Origin: Nonomuraea glycinis
Lineage (GTDB): Bacteria; Actinomycetota; Actinomycetes; Streptosporangiales; Streptosporangiaceae
Assembly (NCBI RefSeq): GCF_014646515.1
Contig: NZ_BMNK01000002.1
Location: 703,343-767,342, forward strand
DNA length: 64,000 bases
Reading direction: 5' to 3'
Position numbers and translations under genes: made by a program. Shown piece after piece: positions 31,249 through 39,695 of the stretch (the first letter of the stretch is position 1; each line of letters begins with the position of its first letter). The notes beneath the pieces were generated by a model that saw only the letters and a list, made by a program, of their open reading frames with translations, had not been told where the DNA came from and made no database searches.

Positions 31249-31953
31249 TCACCTCTCGGGTGTCGTGTAGGCGGCGTCCCGGAAATCGCGGCCGAGCCGG
31301 CCGAAGATGGTGATGGCCCGGCTCGCCGCGCCGGTGTACGCGGTCGCGGCCGGCTCGGCGGCGGGGCCGAAGACGCGCCGCAGGATGTCGGCCAGGTGCT
31401 CGGCCTTGGCTTCCAGGTCCAGATCGAGATGCGGGGGCAGCAGCGGCTCGACGCCGAAGAAGCCGAAGACGATGGTCGGCAGCGGATAGTCGAGGTCCTC
31501 GGGGCGGAGATCCTCGCGGAGCAGGCCGTACTCGGCGAGCACGGCGAGGTAGTCGTGCGAGGCCAGCAGCTTGGCGCCCTCCAGGGGCCTGCGGGCGGGG
31601 CTGGCCAGGAAGGCGCCGAGCGTCTCGGCGTCCCGGGTGAAGATGGCCCGCAGCACCGGCCGCCGCATCGCCTCGACGAAGAAGCGGCGCATGTAGCGGT
31701 GCAGGGCGACCTCGGTGGGATCGGCGCGCATCGCCGCGACGACGGCGTCGATCATCTCGACGGCCTCTCGCGCGCCGACGGCGAAGAAGAGCTGCTCGCG
31801 GGAGCGCCAGTGCAGGTAGACGGTGCCCTTGCCGACCCCGGCCCGCTTGGCGATCTCGTCGATGGACACCCGCCGGTAACCCCAGCGCAGCAGCAGGTCC
31901 TTGGCGGTGTCAAGGATCCGGTCGGCACGGGCGAGCCGGTCGTCGTCGAGCAT
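31249..31953 (-). CDS. TetR family repressor
   Basis: 234 aa from ATG 31953; the longer frame reads through the operator and was rejected. Helix-turn-helix 10-55: RADRILDTAKDLLLRWGYRR and AGVGKGTVYLHWRSREQLFFAVG. The large C-terminal domain has no enzymatic motif. It is the first gene of a two-gene unit with the VOC protein and is probably autoregulated through the dyad at 31971. Confidence 0.92.
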   Translation of the reverse strand: MLDDDRLARADRILDTAKDLLLRWGYRRVSIDEIAKRAGVGKGTVYLHWRSREQLFFAVGAREAVEMIDAVVAAMRADPTEVALHRYMRRFFVEAMRRPVLRAIFTRDAETLGAFLASPARRPLEGAKLLASHDYLAVLAEYGLLREDLRPEDLDYPLPTIVFGFFGVEPLLPPHLDLDLEAKAEHLADILRRVFGPAAEPAATAYTGAASRAITIFGRLGRDFRDAAYTTPER

Positions 31954-31970
31954 GGAACTCCGGTGACTGA

Positions 31971-31993
31971 TGACCAAATTAGCACATTGGTCA
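31971..31993. promoter_or_regulatory. TetR operator of the VOC operon
   Basis: TGACCAA-N9-TTGGTCA, 7-bp perfect arms, 18 bases upstream of the TetR start and in an AT-rich stretch (AATTAGCACATTGG). The position and size fit an autoregulatory TetR site. Confidence 0.65.
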
Positions 31994-32035
31994 CCAAGTG
32001 CCGAGGGTTTACCCCGTCACGACATAAAGGAGGGT

Positions 32036-32857
32036 TCAGGCGTGGGGCTTGCGGGCGACGCCGGCCATGACCCAGGCTCGCTCGATCTCGGAGTGGGAGA
32101 CGTACGCGTCGTTGCGCCACTGGCGGACGTAGACGAAGCCCGGCTCCACCAGCTCCAGGCCGTCGAAGAAGCGCAGCGCCTGCTCGCGGTCGCGCGGGGC
32201 GCCCGTGGGGCGTCCGAGGGCCTTGCGGAAGATGTCGCTGATCGCGTCGCGGATGTCCGGCCGGTTGTCGAAGACGGCGTGGGTGAGGCCGAGATGACTG
32301 CCCGGGGCGAGCAGGTCGCGTAGCCGGGCCACCTTCTCCTGCGGCTTCTCGTCGTCGGGGATGTACTGCAGGGTGCCACCGAAGATGAGTACGGCCACCG
32401 GCTGCTCGAAGTCGATGAGCCGCCGCATGACAGGGTCGGCGACCAACTCGTCCGGGTGGAGGATGTCCCCTTCGACCACCCCGGTCCGCTCGTTGGTGGC
32501 CAGCAGGGCGCGGGAGTGGTTGAGCGCGACCGGGTCGTCGGCGACGTAGATCACCTGGGACTCGGGCGCGATCGACTGCGCGATGGAGTGCACGTTGCGC
32601 TCGGTCGGCAGCCCCACGCCGATGTTCACGAACTGCCTGACTCCCTGCCTGGCGAGGTGCCGGACGGCCCGCTCGCGGAAGGCCTCGACGTACTCGCCCA
32701 TGGCCTTGGCCTCGGGGGCGAGCGCGAGAACCTGGTCCGCGACGTCCCGGTCGACAGCGAAGTTGTCCTTGCCGCCCACGAAGTAGTCGTTCATGCGGGC
32801 GACGCTTGGAGTGCTGGCCGACACGCGCGCGGACGGTCGCTGGGACGCCTCACTCAT
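32036..32857 (-). CDS. SAM-dependent methyltransferase of the DUF574 family
   Basis: 273 aa. SVARMNDYFVGGKDNFAVDR (about 18-37) is the hallmark start of the DUF574 (Methyltransf_19) family, greatly expanded in Streptomyces-like genomes. FVNIGVGLPTERNVHSIAQ replaces the usual motif I, YVADDPVALNHSRALL gives the acidic residue binding the ribose of SAM, and AVLIFGGTLQYIPDD is motif IV. The biological substrate is unknown for the family as a whole. The stop is 37 bases from the start of the TetR operator; the gene stands alone. Confidence 0.92.
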   Translation of the reverse strand: MSEASQRPSARVSASTPSVARMNDYFVGGKDNFAVDRDVADQVLALAPEAKAMGEYVEAFRERAVRHLARQGVRQFVNIGVGLPTERNVHSIAQSIAPESQVIYVADDPVALNHSRALLATNERTGVVEGDILHPDELVADPVMRRLIDFEQPVAVLIFGGTLQYIPDDEKPQEKVARLRDLLAPGSHLGLTHAVFDNRPDIRDAISDIFRKALGRPTGAPRDREQALRFFDGLELVEPGFVYVRQWRNDAYVSHSEIERAWVMAGVARKPHA

Positions 32858-32964
32858 TGGTCACCTCCTGGGGGTAGCAGGTAAAACGTTAGCAACTACT
32901 ACATCCGCTATGTGTGCTTACTGTCCGATAAATGGGACCAATTCGTGAGGCGAGTCGCCGCAGG

Positions 32965-33921
32965 TCACGGCCGTCGGATCACCCCGTTCACGATCAGCCG
33001 GTCCACCGCCTCGGCGATGGCCTCCAGCGAGGTGTGCCGCGGCCGGTGACCCAGCAGCCGCTCGGCCTTGGCCATGCCGCAGTGCGGGCTGTGCGCGATG
33101 TGATCCCAGGTGATCTCGGCGTCCTCCGCCGGCACGGTGGTCCGCCACTGCTCCCACGGCAGGAACGCCAGCCGCGCCTCCCGCCCGAACCAGCCCGCCA
33201 CCGCCTCGGCGTAACCCCGCAGCGTCAGAGCGGTGGTGGCGACCGAGTGGAAGCTCTCGCCGACGGCCGTGGCCCGGCTGGCCAGCGCGTCCATGAAGAT
33301 CCGCGCCACGTCGTCGGCGTGCACGTGCTGCACGGTCTCCAGGCCGAGGTTCGGCAGGACCAGCTCCTCGCCGTCGGCCAGGGTCTGGAACACGGCCGGG
33401 TTGACGTTGCCCGCCGGATTCACCGGCACCCAGCCGGGACCGGTGATGTGACCCGGATGAATGATCGTGGCCGGGAAGCCGTCCCGGTGCGCCCGCTCCA
33501 GCAGGTAAGCCTCGATGGCCGCCTTCTTGACGCCGTAGTCGCCGAACGGCCGGCGCGGCCGGTCCTCCGTCGTCGGGACCTGGCCGCTGGGGCCGTGCAC
33601 CCACACCGTGCCGCAGTGCAGGAAGTGGCGGACCCGGCCGGTCAGGGCGGTGACGAGCTCGCGCGCACTGGCCTCCTCGAAGCAGATCAGGTCGATGACC
33701 ACGTCGGCCTCCAGCTCGGCGATCCGCCTGCCGAAGACGCCGTCGGCCTCCTCCGCCTCGCGGTCCGCGATCACCGTGGTGACCTGCCGCCAGGCTCCGT
33801 GCGGGCTGTAGGGCTCCCGCTTGCCGCGGCTCACCGCGACCACGTCGTGCCCCGCCGCCACCAGCCGGGGAACCAGATAAGTGCCGATGTGCCCGCTGGC
33901 GCCGATCACCACTACTCGCAT
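32965..33921 (-). CDS. NAD-dependent epimerase/dehydratase family protein
   Basis: 318 aa. VIGASGHIGTYLVPRLVAAG (4-23) is the Rossmann motif, HCGTVWVHG (about 113) provides the Ser/Thr position and FGDYGVKKAAIEAYLLERA holds the YxxxK (Tyr-Gly-Val-Lys-Lys) catalytic pair. The extended-SDR fold acts on nucleotide sugars or small hydroxy compounds, and the substrate cannot be told from the sequence. A 107-base gap without recognisable elements separates it from the methyltransferase gene. Confidence 0.9.
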   Translation of the reverse strand: MRVVVIGASGHIGTYLVPRLVAAGHDVVAVSRGKREPYSPHGAWRQVTTVIADREAEEADGVFGRRIAELEADVVIDLICFEEASARELVTALTGRVRHFLHCGTVWVHGPSGQVPTTEDRPRRPFGDYGVKKAAIEAYLLERAHRDGFPATIIHPGHITGPGWVPVNPAGNVNPAVFQTLADGEELVLPNLGLETVQHVHADDVARIFMDALASRATAVGESFHSVATTALTLRGYAEAVAGWFGREARLAFLPWEQWRTTVPAEDAEITWDHIAHSPHCGMAKAERLLGHRPRHTSLEAIAEAVDRLIVNGVIRRP

Positions 33922-33982
33922 GCGTCCAGCTTGTCCGCCCGTACCGGCGCTCGGCAACCCCCGCGGTTTGCCTATGGCGGGC

Positions 33983-34054
33983 TCGGGCAGCCGCGGGACA
34001 TGAGACGTACCAACGGGTTCGGGCAGCCGCGGGGCATGAGACGTACCAAGGGCT
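33983..34054. repeat. 36-nt tandem repeat duplicating a start codon
   Basis: Two copies of a 36-nt unit (...CGGGCAGCCGCGGG-CATGAGACGTACCAA...) from 33983 and 34019. Each has a purine-rich stretch and an ATG in the same frame, so the anchored protein at 34036 has two equivalent starts (34000 and 34036). Confidence 0.88.
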
Positions 34055-34455
34055 TGATCGGCGCCGTGGTCGCCGGCGTCGCGCTCGGCGCGGGCGCGGC
34101 GGCCGCCACCCGCGCGCTGGCCGGGCGCCCGCCCCGGCCGCGCCCGTCCGGGTGGTACGCCGTCACCGTCACCACCGCGCCCGCCGCGCTGACCGGCGCC
34201 GAGCGCCCCGACCTGCTCGCCTGGCTCGCCGAACACCACGAGGTCCGCATCACCCCCGCCCCTGGCGGGCGCGGCAGTCAGATCGCGGTGCGCACCGACG
34301 ACGGCGAGATCAGAGAGCGGGTGCGGGCACTCAAGCAACTCCTGGAGACCGGCGAGGTGCTGCGGGTGGACGGTCAGCCGGAGGGCCACCGCACCCCGCT
34401 CGGCCAGGTCGGGCTCCCGACGATGCGGCAGCTGATGCGAAGGGGAGCGCGATGA
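34036..34455 (+). CDS. Membrane-anchored small protein with duplicated start
   Basis: 139 aa from ATG 34036, or 151 aa from ATG 34000, which lies in an identical context. A basic start (MRRTKGL) leads into one membrane segment (about 6-28, IGAVVAGVALGAGAAAATRAL), a Pro/Arg linker and a small alpha/beta domain (YAVTVTTAPAALTGAE, LAWLAEHHEVRITPA, REGVRAL-type helix). No family recognised. It overlaps the dehydrogenase gene (ATGA), which suggests a joint function. Confidence 0.65.
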   Translation: MRRTKGLIGAVVAGVALGAGAAAATRALAGRPPRPRPSGWYAVTVTTAPAALTGAERPDLLAWLAEHHEVRITPAPGGRGSQIAVRTDDGEIRERVRALKQLLETGEVLRVDGQPEGHRTPLGQVGLPTMRQLMRRGAR

Positions 34456-35624
34456 GGGCGCTGTGCTGGTCGGGCGTGAACGAGGTGAGCGTCCAGGAGG
34501 TGCCCGACCCCCGGCTGCTGAACCGCCAGGACGCGCTCGTCAAGGTCACCGCCAGCTCGGTGTGCGGCTCTGACCTGCATCTGCTCGACGGGTACGTGCC
34601 GACGATGATGGCCGGTGACGTGATCGGCCACGAGTTCGTCGGCGAGATCATCGAGATCGGGCCGGACGTGCGCGAGCGGCGGGTCGGCGAGCGGGTGACG
34701 GTCTGCTCCATCATCGGCTGCGGCCGCTGCCACTACTGCGCCGCCCAGCTCTACTCCCTGTGCGACAACAGCAACCCCGACCCCGGCTTCCTGGAGAAGA
34801 TGAACGGCCACGCCTCGGCGGGCATCTTCGGCTACTCCCACGCCCTCGGCGGCTTCGCCGGCAGCCACGCCGAATATGTCCGCGTGCCCTTCGCCGACGT
34901 CAACGCTTTCCCTGTCCCCGACGAAGTCGCCGACGCCTCCGCGGTGTTCGCCTCCGACGCGGTGCCCACCGGGTGGATGGGTGCGGACCTGGCAGAGGTA
35001 CGGCCCGGCGACGTGGTGGCGGTGTGGGGCTGCGGGGGCGTGGGCCAGATGGCGACCATGGCCGCGATCCAGATGGGCGCCGAGCAGGTGATCGCCATCG
35101 ACCGCTTTCCCGAACGGCTCGCCATGGCCGAGCGCCTCGGCGCGACCACGCTCGACTACGAGCAGACCGACGTCCTGGACGCGCTCAAGGAGCTGACCGG
35201 TGGGCGCGGGCCGGACAAGTGCATCGAGGCCGTCGGCATGGAGGGCCACGGCACTGGCGCCCAGTACGCCTACGACCGGGCCAAGCAGGCGTTGCGCCTG
35301 CAGACCGACCGCGGCCTGCCGCTGCGCCAGGCCGTCCACGCCTGCCGTAAGGGGGGCATCGTCGCGGTTCTGGGCGTCTATCTCGGGCTGGTCGACAAGT
35401 TCCCGATGGGCGCGCTGATGAACAAGGGCCTGACGATGCGCGGCGCCCAGCAGCACGGCCACCGGTACATCCCGATGATCCTGAAGCGGATGGCGCGCGG
35501 CGAGCTCGACGCCTCGCACCTGCTGACCCACCCGATGAGCCTGGAGGACGGGCCCAAGGGCTACGAGCTGTTCAAACACAAGCGGGACGGGTGCGTACGG
35601 GCCGTGTTCCAGCCTGCGGTTTGA
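34452..35624 (+). CDS. Zinc-dependent dehydrogenase, formaldehyde dehydrogenase-like
   Basis: 390 aa. Catalytic zinc ligands in SSVCGSDLHL (Cys about 38) and GHEFVGEI (His-Glu); structural zinc cysteines in GCGRCHYCAAQLYSLC (four cysteines near 96-112); Rossmann motif VWGCGGVGQMATMAAI near 190. The insertion after the structural zinc (NPDPGFLEKMNGHASAGIFG) and GRGPDKCIEAVGMEGHG resemble glutathione-independent formaldehyde dehydrogenases and related actinomycete enzymes. Uses NAD(P)+. Start coupled to the upstream anchored protein by ATGA. Confidence 0.92.
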   Translation: MRALCWSGVNEVSVQEVPDPRLLNRQDALVKVTASSVCGSDLHLLDGYVPTMMAGDVIGHEFVGEIIEIGPDVRERRVGERVTVCSIIGCGRCHYCAAQLYSLCDNSNPDPGFLEKMNGHASAGIFGYSHALGGFAGSHAEYVRVPFADVNAFPVPDEVADASAVFASDAVPTGWMGADLAEVRPGDVVAVWGCGGVGQMATMAAIQMGAEQVIAIDRFPERLAMAERLGATTLDYEQTDVLDALKELTGGRGPDKCIEAVGMEGHGTGAQYAYDRAKQALRLQTDRGLPLRQAVHACRKGGIVAVLGVYLGLVDKFPMGALMNKGLTMRGAQQHGHRYIPMILKRMARGELDASHLLTHPMSLEDGPKGYELFKHKRDGCVRAVFQPAV

Positions 35625-35680
35625 CCGCGAAACCTCCGGGGAGGGGATCCTGACCAGGGGTTTTCTCTTTTGAGGTAACG

Positions 35681-35854
35681 ATGATGATGAGCATCCGGCG
35701 GGAGCAGGAGACCGAGCAGGGCGAGGCCGCGACCAAGGCGCCACCGGCGGAGGAGGAGACGTCGCCGCATCCGGGCGGCCCGGGGAAGTTCGACACCGCA
35801 GCTGATTACGAGTTCAAGCGGCTGAAGGAGCTGAACCCAGACGATTTCGAGTAG
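35681..35854 (+). CDS. Small acidic protein, 57 aa
   Basis: Open frame ATG 35681 to TAG 35854 with a Shine-Dalgarno-like TGAGGT before three consecutive ATG codons (any could be used). Composition is Glu-rich (SIRREQETEQGEAATKA, APPAEEETSPH), ending KRLKELNPDDFE. No signal or membrane segment; looks disordered, perhaps helical at the end. It begins 57 bases after the dehydrogenase stop. Unrecognised. Confidence 0.5.
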   Translation: MMMSIRREQETEQGEAATKAPPAEEETSPHPGGPGKFDTAADYEFKRLKELNPDDFE

Positions 35855-35973
35855 CTGATCGCCCTGCGAGACTGTCGTCAGGCCGGTTCGCTCGCCGGGA
35901 ACCCAGGTGATATCGGGAGTTCCGGGGGCACTTGGCCGTGGTAACACGCGTGCTCCCAGCAGAAGGAGAGCCC

Positions 35974-37284
35974 ATGGCGGCGTCGAGCGATGAGCATCCC
36001 CCCGGGACGGCGTCGGGCGAGGAGCGGCCCCCCGCGCTGAGCGGAAAGCCGGCACCGGCGTCGGCGTCGGTCGAGGAGGGGGCGTCGTCGACCGTTCAGG
36101 TGGTGTTGTCGCCGTCGAACGTGTGGCGGGTGGGGTTCGCGGTCGCGGCCATGGTCGCCCTGGTGTTCTTCCTGCACTTCGTGCTGACGGACGCGGGATC
36201 GTTCCTCTTCGTGGTGGTGATGGCCTGGTTTCTGTCGCTGGCGATGGAGCCGCCGGTGGCGCGCCTGGCCCGGCACATGCGGCGCGGCGCGGCCACGGCG
36301 CTGGTGATGGCCGGCATGGGCATCGCGGCGGCGATCTTCCTTGTCCTGTTCGGGCAGCTCTTCCTGCAGCAGGTGGCGCTGCTCGTGGAGTCCCTGCCGG
36401 ACGTGCTGAGCGCGGTCACGCGGTGGATCAACGGCCGGCTCGGCACCAGGTACGAGATCTCCAACATTCTGGAGTCCATCCGCCTGACCCCGCAGGACGC
36501 CGCCGGCTATGCGCAGGACGTCCTGGGCGGGCTGCTCGGCCTGGTCGGAACCGTCGCCGGGGTGGTGTTCAACGCCTTCGCCCTCGTCCTGCTGACCTAC
36601 TACCTCTCGGCCGACGGCCCCCGCGCCCGCCGTTGGATCGCGGGGCTGCTGACCGGCCGCTTCCAGCAGGTCTTCGTCAGCATCTGGGAGCTGTCCACCG
36701 AGAAGACCGGCGGGTACGTCGCGGCCCGGCTCGTCCTGGCGGGCATCAACGGCAGCACGTCGGCGCTGGTGTTCCTGGTGCTCGGCATGCCGTCCTGGCT
36801 GGCGCTGGGCCTGTGGACCGGTGTGGTCGCCCAGTTCGTGCCGACGATCGGCACCTACATCTCGATCGCGCTGCCGGTGGTGGTCGGCCTGGCCTCGCCC
36901 ACCCCCTGGATCGGGGTGGCGGTGCTGATCTGGGCGGTGGTCTACCAGCAGGTGGAGAACCTGACCCTGGAGCCGCGCATCAGCGCTCGCTCCGTCGACA
37001 TCCACCCGGGTGTCTCCTTCGCGGCGGCGATCATGGGCGCGATGCTCTTCGGCGCGGTCGGCGCGCTGCTGGCCATCCCCGTGGTGGCGATGCTCCTCTC
37101 AGTCCTCGACACGTTCGGCACCCGCCACGCGATCGAGCCCGCCCTGACACCGCCCGAGGAAAAACCGGAGGAAATGCCCGGGGAAGTGCCCGGGGAAGAG
37201 CCGGCGGAGAACCTCGTGGAGAAACCCCAGGAAGGGCCCGGGGGAGCCCCAGCGGACACTCAGCAACAAACTCCCCGCCTCTAG
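35974..37284 (+). CDS. AI-2E family permease
   Basis: 436 aa from ATG 35974 with AAGGAG eight bases upstream. A disordered N-terminus of about 48 residues, then seven to eight membrane segments: WRVGFAVAAMVALVFFLHF, SFLFVVVMAWFLSLAMEPP, the long amphipathic loop LPDVLSAVTRWING, ALVLLTYYLSADG, VGLASPTPWIGVAVLIWAV and the family motif VENLTLEPRISARSVDIHP. This is the AI-2E transporter family (PF01594), which contains autoinducer-2 exporters and Na+/H+ antiporters. The tail has a Glu/Pro repeat region (PGEVPGEEPAE). Substrate unproven. Confidence 0.88.
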   Translation: MAASSDEHPPGTASGEERPPALSGKPAPASASVEEGASSTVQVVLSPSNVWRVGFAVAAMVALVFFLHFVLTDAGSFLFVVVMAWFLSLAMEPPVARLARHMRRGAATALVMAGMGIAAAIFLVLFGQLFLQQVALLVESLPDVLSAVTRWINGRLGTRYEISNILESIRLTPQDAAGYAQDVLGGLLGLVGTVAGVVFNAFALVLLTYYLSADGPRARRWIAGLLTGRFQQVFVSIWELSTEKTGGYVAARLVLAGINGSTSALVFLVLGMPSWLALGLWTGVVAQFVPTIGTYISIALPVVVGLASPTPWIGVAVLIWAVVYQQVENLTLEPRISARSVDIHPGVSFAAAIMGAMLFGAVGALLAIPVVAMLLSVLDTFGTRHAIEPALTPPEEKPEEMPGEVPGEEPAENLVEKPQEGPGGAPADTQQQTPRL

Positions 37285-37435
37285 CCGACCCATCCGGAAA
37301 TATCGGATTCTGGGCGCTTAAATACCCGCAAAGGGATCTCTGGTGTGAGAGCATGACGCGGGCCTGATGACGCCGACTCGCTGTCATGGTGTCGGTCATG
37401 AGGCTTTCTTGACCGCCTTTCGAAAGGACGAACAC

Positions 37436-37912
37436 GTGCGCAAGCCTGCCAAGGCTCTCGCCCTCGCCGCGATGCTGAGTGCCGGCACGGTCCTCGTGCA
37501 TCCCGCCCCCGCCCTCGCGGCCGCCTACTCCCCTGAGGCGGCCTGCGCCAAGGAGTCCGGGCGCGGCGGCTGGGTCCACGTGCGCGACAACAAGCGGGCC
37601 ATGAAGGACGGCAAGACCGTCTACGGCTACGTCTATCTGATGTGGAACAGGTCGCTGCAGAAGAACTGCGTCGCCGCGATCAAGACCATTTTCGCCGGCA
37701 CCCCCACCTACACGCAGGCGATCCTGCACGTCCAGGGCGGTGGCGCCTACCGGGATCCGGGCAAGCTGACCGCCAAGAAGTACAAGCAGTACGCCGCCGC
37801 CATCGGCTACGGCAAGGGCCAGTGCGTCGACTTCGAGGGCTTCACCACCGACACCCGCGTCGACTACGCCCTGGCCCACGGCAGGCGCGGCAAGTTCGCC
37901 AACTGCGGCTGA
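37436..37912 (+). CDS. Secreted protein of unknown function
   Basis: 158 aa from GTG 37436 with GAAAGGA upstream; a 23-residue upstream extension is unlikely. Signal peptide 1-28 (KPAKALALAAMLSAGTVLV ending APALAAA). The mature part of about 128 residues has four cysteines (ACAKES, NCVAAI, QCVDFE and NCG at the end) that can form two disulfides, and Tyr/Lys-rich strands (YGYVYLMWNRSLQ). Unrecognised; followed by a strong hairpin terminator. Confidence 0.75.
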   Translation: MRKPAKALALAAMLSAGTVLVHPAPALAAAYSPEAACAKESGRGGWVHVRDNKRAMKDGKTVYGYVYLMWNRSLQKNCVAAIKTIFAGTPTYTQAILHVQGGGAYRDPGKLTAKKYKQYAAAIGYGKGQCVDFEGFTTDTRVDYALAHGRRGKFANCG

Positions 37913-37925
37913 CACCTGCTTCACC

Positions 37926-37959
37926 GGCCCCGGCATCCCTACCCGATGCCGGGGCCTTT
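37926..37959 (+). terminator. Rho-independent terminator
   Basis: GGCCCCGGCATC-N7-GATGCCGGGGCC followed by TTTCC, a 12-bp perfect stem 14 bases after the stop of the secreted-protein gene. Confidence 0.85.
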
Positions 37960-38024
37960 CCTATGGTCAACCTGCCTGTACGCTGCGACGTATCGCCAGG
38001 ACAGGGGCAGATGGGGCGCGGCGC

Positions 38025-39557
38025 ATGCTGAAGCTGGATCGGTTGGTGAACGTGCTCGGCGGCTACGGCGCCCGGCTGCTCACCGCCCCCGTGTCCCGGC
38101 AGGTGGAGCTCCGCAGCGTGGTCGTCCACGATCCGGCCGATCCCAGGCCCGCGAGCGGCGACGTGTTCCTGCCGGTGGGGGTGGAGTCGGCGGACGAGGC
38201 GGTGCGGCTGGCGCGGGCGGCGCGGGCCGCGGTGGTGCTGGTGCGCGAGGGCGCGCCGCTCGATGCCGGCGCCCGCGACGGCGGCCTCGCCGTCCTGCTG
38301 GTGGATCCCGAGGTGTCCTGGAGCCAGCTGTTCGGCGTGGTGTACGGCCTGGTGCTGGAAGGGCGGGAGACCGAGGCGGGGCGGGGACCGACCGACCTGT
38401 TCTCCTTCGCCGACACCCTGGCCGGGGAGCTCGCCTCTCCGGTGACCATCGAGGACCAGATGTCGCGGGTGCTGGCCTACTCCGGCTCCCAGCAGGCGGC
38501 CGACCCGGTGCGGCTGGAGACGATCCTGGGCCGCCGGGTGCCGGAGGGCATGCGCCGGCTGCTGGAGAGCCGGGGCGTCTTCGCGCATCTGGCGACCTCG
38601 GAGGAGCCGCTGTTCGTGGAGCCCGCGCCGGAGCACGGGCTGCGCGGCCGGATGGTGGTGGCGGTGCGTGCCGGGCGGGAGCTGCTGGGGTCGATCTGGG
38701 TGGAGTGCGAGCGCCCGCTGACCGGCACGGCCCGGACCGTCCTGAGCGACGGCGCCAGGGCGGTGGCGCTGCACCTGCTGCGCTCGCGGGTCAGCGCCGA
38801 CCTGGAGCGGCAGGTGGAGTCCGACCTGGTCATCCAGCTCCTGGAGGGCACCGCCGACGCGCCGGCGCTGGTCAGCCGGCTCGGGCTGCCCGGTGGCCAG
38901 TTCCGGGTGATCGCGCTGCAGGCGCACATCGGCGAGGAGCGGCACGCGGCGATCCTGCTCGCCTTCGAGCGTGCCACCACGGGCTTCGGCTGGTCGCGGC
39001 CGGGGCGCAGCGCGCTGTTCGGCAACACCCTGTACACGGTGCTGCCCTGCGGCAACGACGTCACCCCGGCCCGCGACTGGCTGGCCGGGATCGTGAACGT
39101 GCTGCCCCGGCAGGTGACGGTGTTCGCCGGAGTGGGCGGCCCGGCGGCGCCCGCGCAGCTCGCGGCGGGCCGGCAGGAGGCGGACGAGAGCCTGGCCCTG
39201 CGCACGGCCAGGCCGGGCGGCGGCGCCCAGCCGGTGGTGTACGACGAGTCGTGGGACGAGATCCTGCTGCAGCGGCTGCGGGCCGCCGCCTCGGCGGGCC
39301 GCACCCCGGCGCGTGGCCCGGTGGCCGATCTGACCAGGCATGACGCCGAGCACGGCACCCGTTACATCGAGACGTTGCGGGCCTGGCTGGAGGCGCAGGG
39401 CGAGCTGGGCGAGGCGGCGGCCCGCCTGGGCCTGCACCCGAACACGGTCCGCTACCGGCTGCGCAAGATGGGCACGATCACCACCCTGCGCCTCGACGCC
39501 CCGGAGAAGCGGCTCGCGATGATCATCGCACTGGCGGTCGACCAGGGCTTGTCGTAG
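38025..39557 (+). CDS. PucR/CdaR-type transcriptional regulator
   Basis: 510 aa from ATG 38025. An N-terminal PucR-like domain (VVHDPADPRPASGDVFLPVG), a GGDEF-like/GAF-like middle region and a C-terminal helix-turn-helix of the PucR class near 455-505: ETLRAWLEAQGELGEAAARL followed by HPNTVRYRLRKMGTI. Regulators of this type respond to purine or amino-acid catabolites. The next gene, 138 bases downstream on the same strand, encodes a DadA-like oxidase, the likely target. Confidence 0.88.
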   Translation: MLKLDRLVNVLGGYGARLLTAPVSRQVELRSVVVHDPADPRPASGDVFLPVGVESADEAVRLARAARAAVVLVREGAPLDAGARDGGLAVLLVDPEVSWSQLFGVVYGLVLEGRETEAGRGPTDLFSFADTLAGELASPVTIEDQMSRVLAYSGSQQAADPVRLETILGRRVPEGMRRLLESRGVFAHLATSEEPLFVEPAPEHGLRGRMVVAVRAGRELLGSIWVECERPLTGTARTVLSDGARAVALHLLRSRVSADLERQVESDLVIQLLEGTADAPALVSRLGLPGGQFRVIALQAHIGEERHAAILLAFERATTGFGWSRPGRSALFGNTLYTVLPCGNDVTPARDWLAGIVNVLPRQVTVFAGVGGPAAPAQLAAGRQEADESLALRTARPGGGAQPVVYDESWDEILLQRLRAAASAGRTPARGPVADLTRHDAEHGTRYIETLRAWLEAQGELGEAAARLGLHPNTVRYRLRKMGTITTLRLDAPEKRLAMIIALAVDQGLS

Positions 39558-39695
39558 CAGGACAAAGGTCGATCTCTCGGTTGTCCGCCGCCCACAGCTC
39601 CTTTCTCCCTCGTACGGGTGATGCTCGTCCTAGAAGACGAAAAGGGCGATAAGTCCCTTACGGGAAACGCGCGTCATAAGAGCGGAGAAGTGGCG

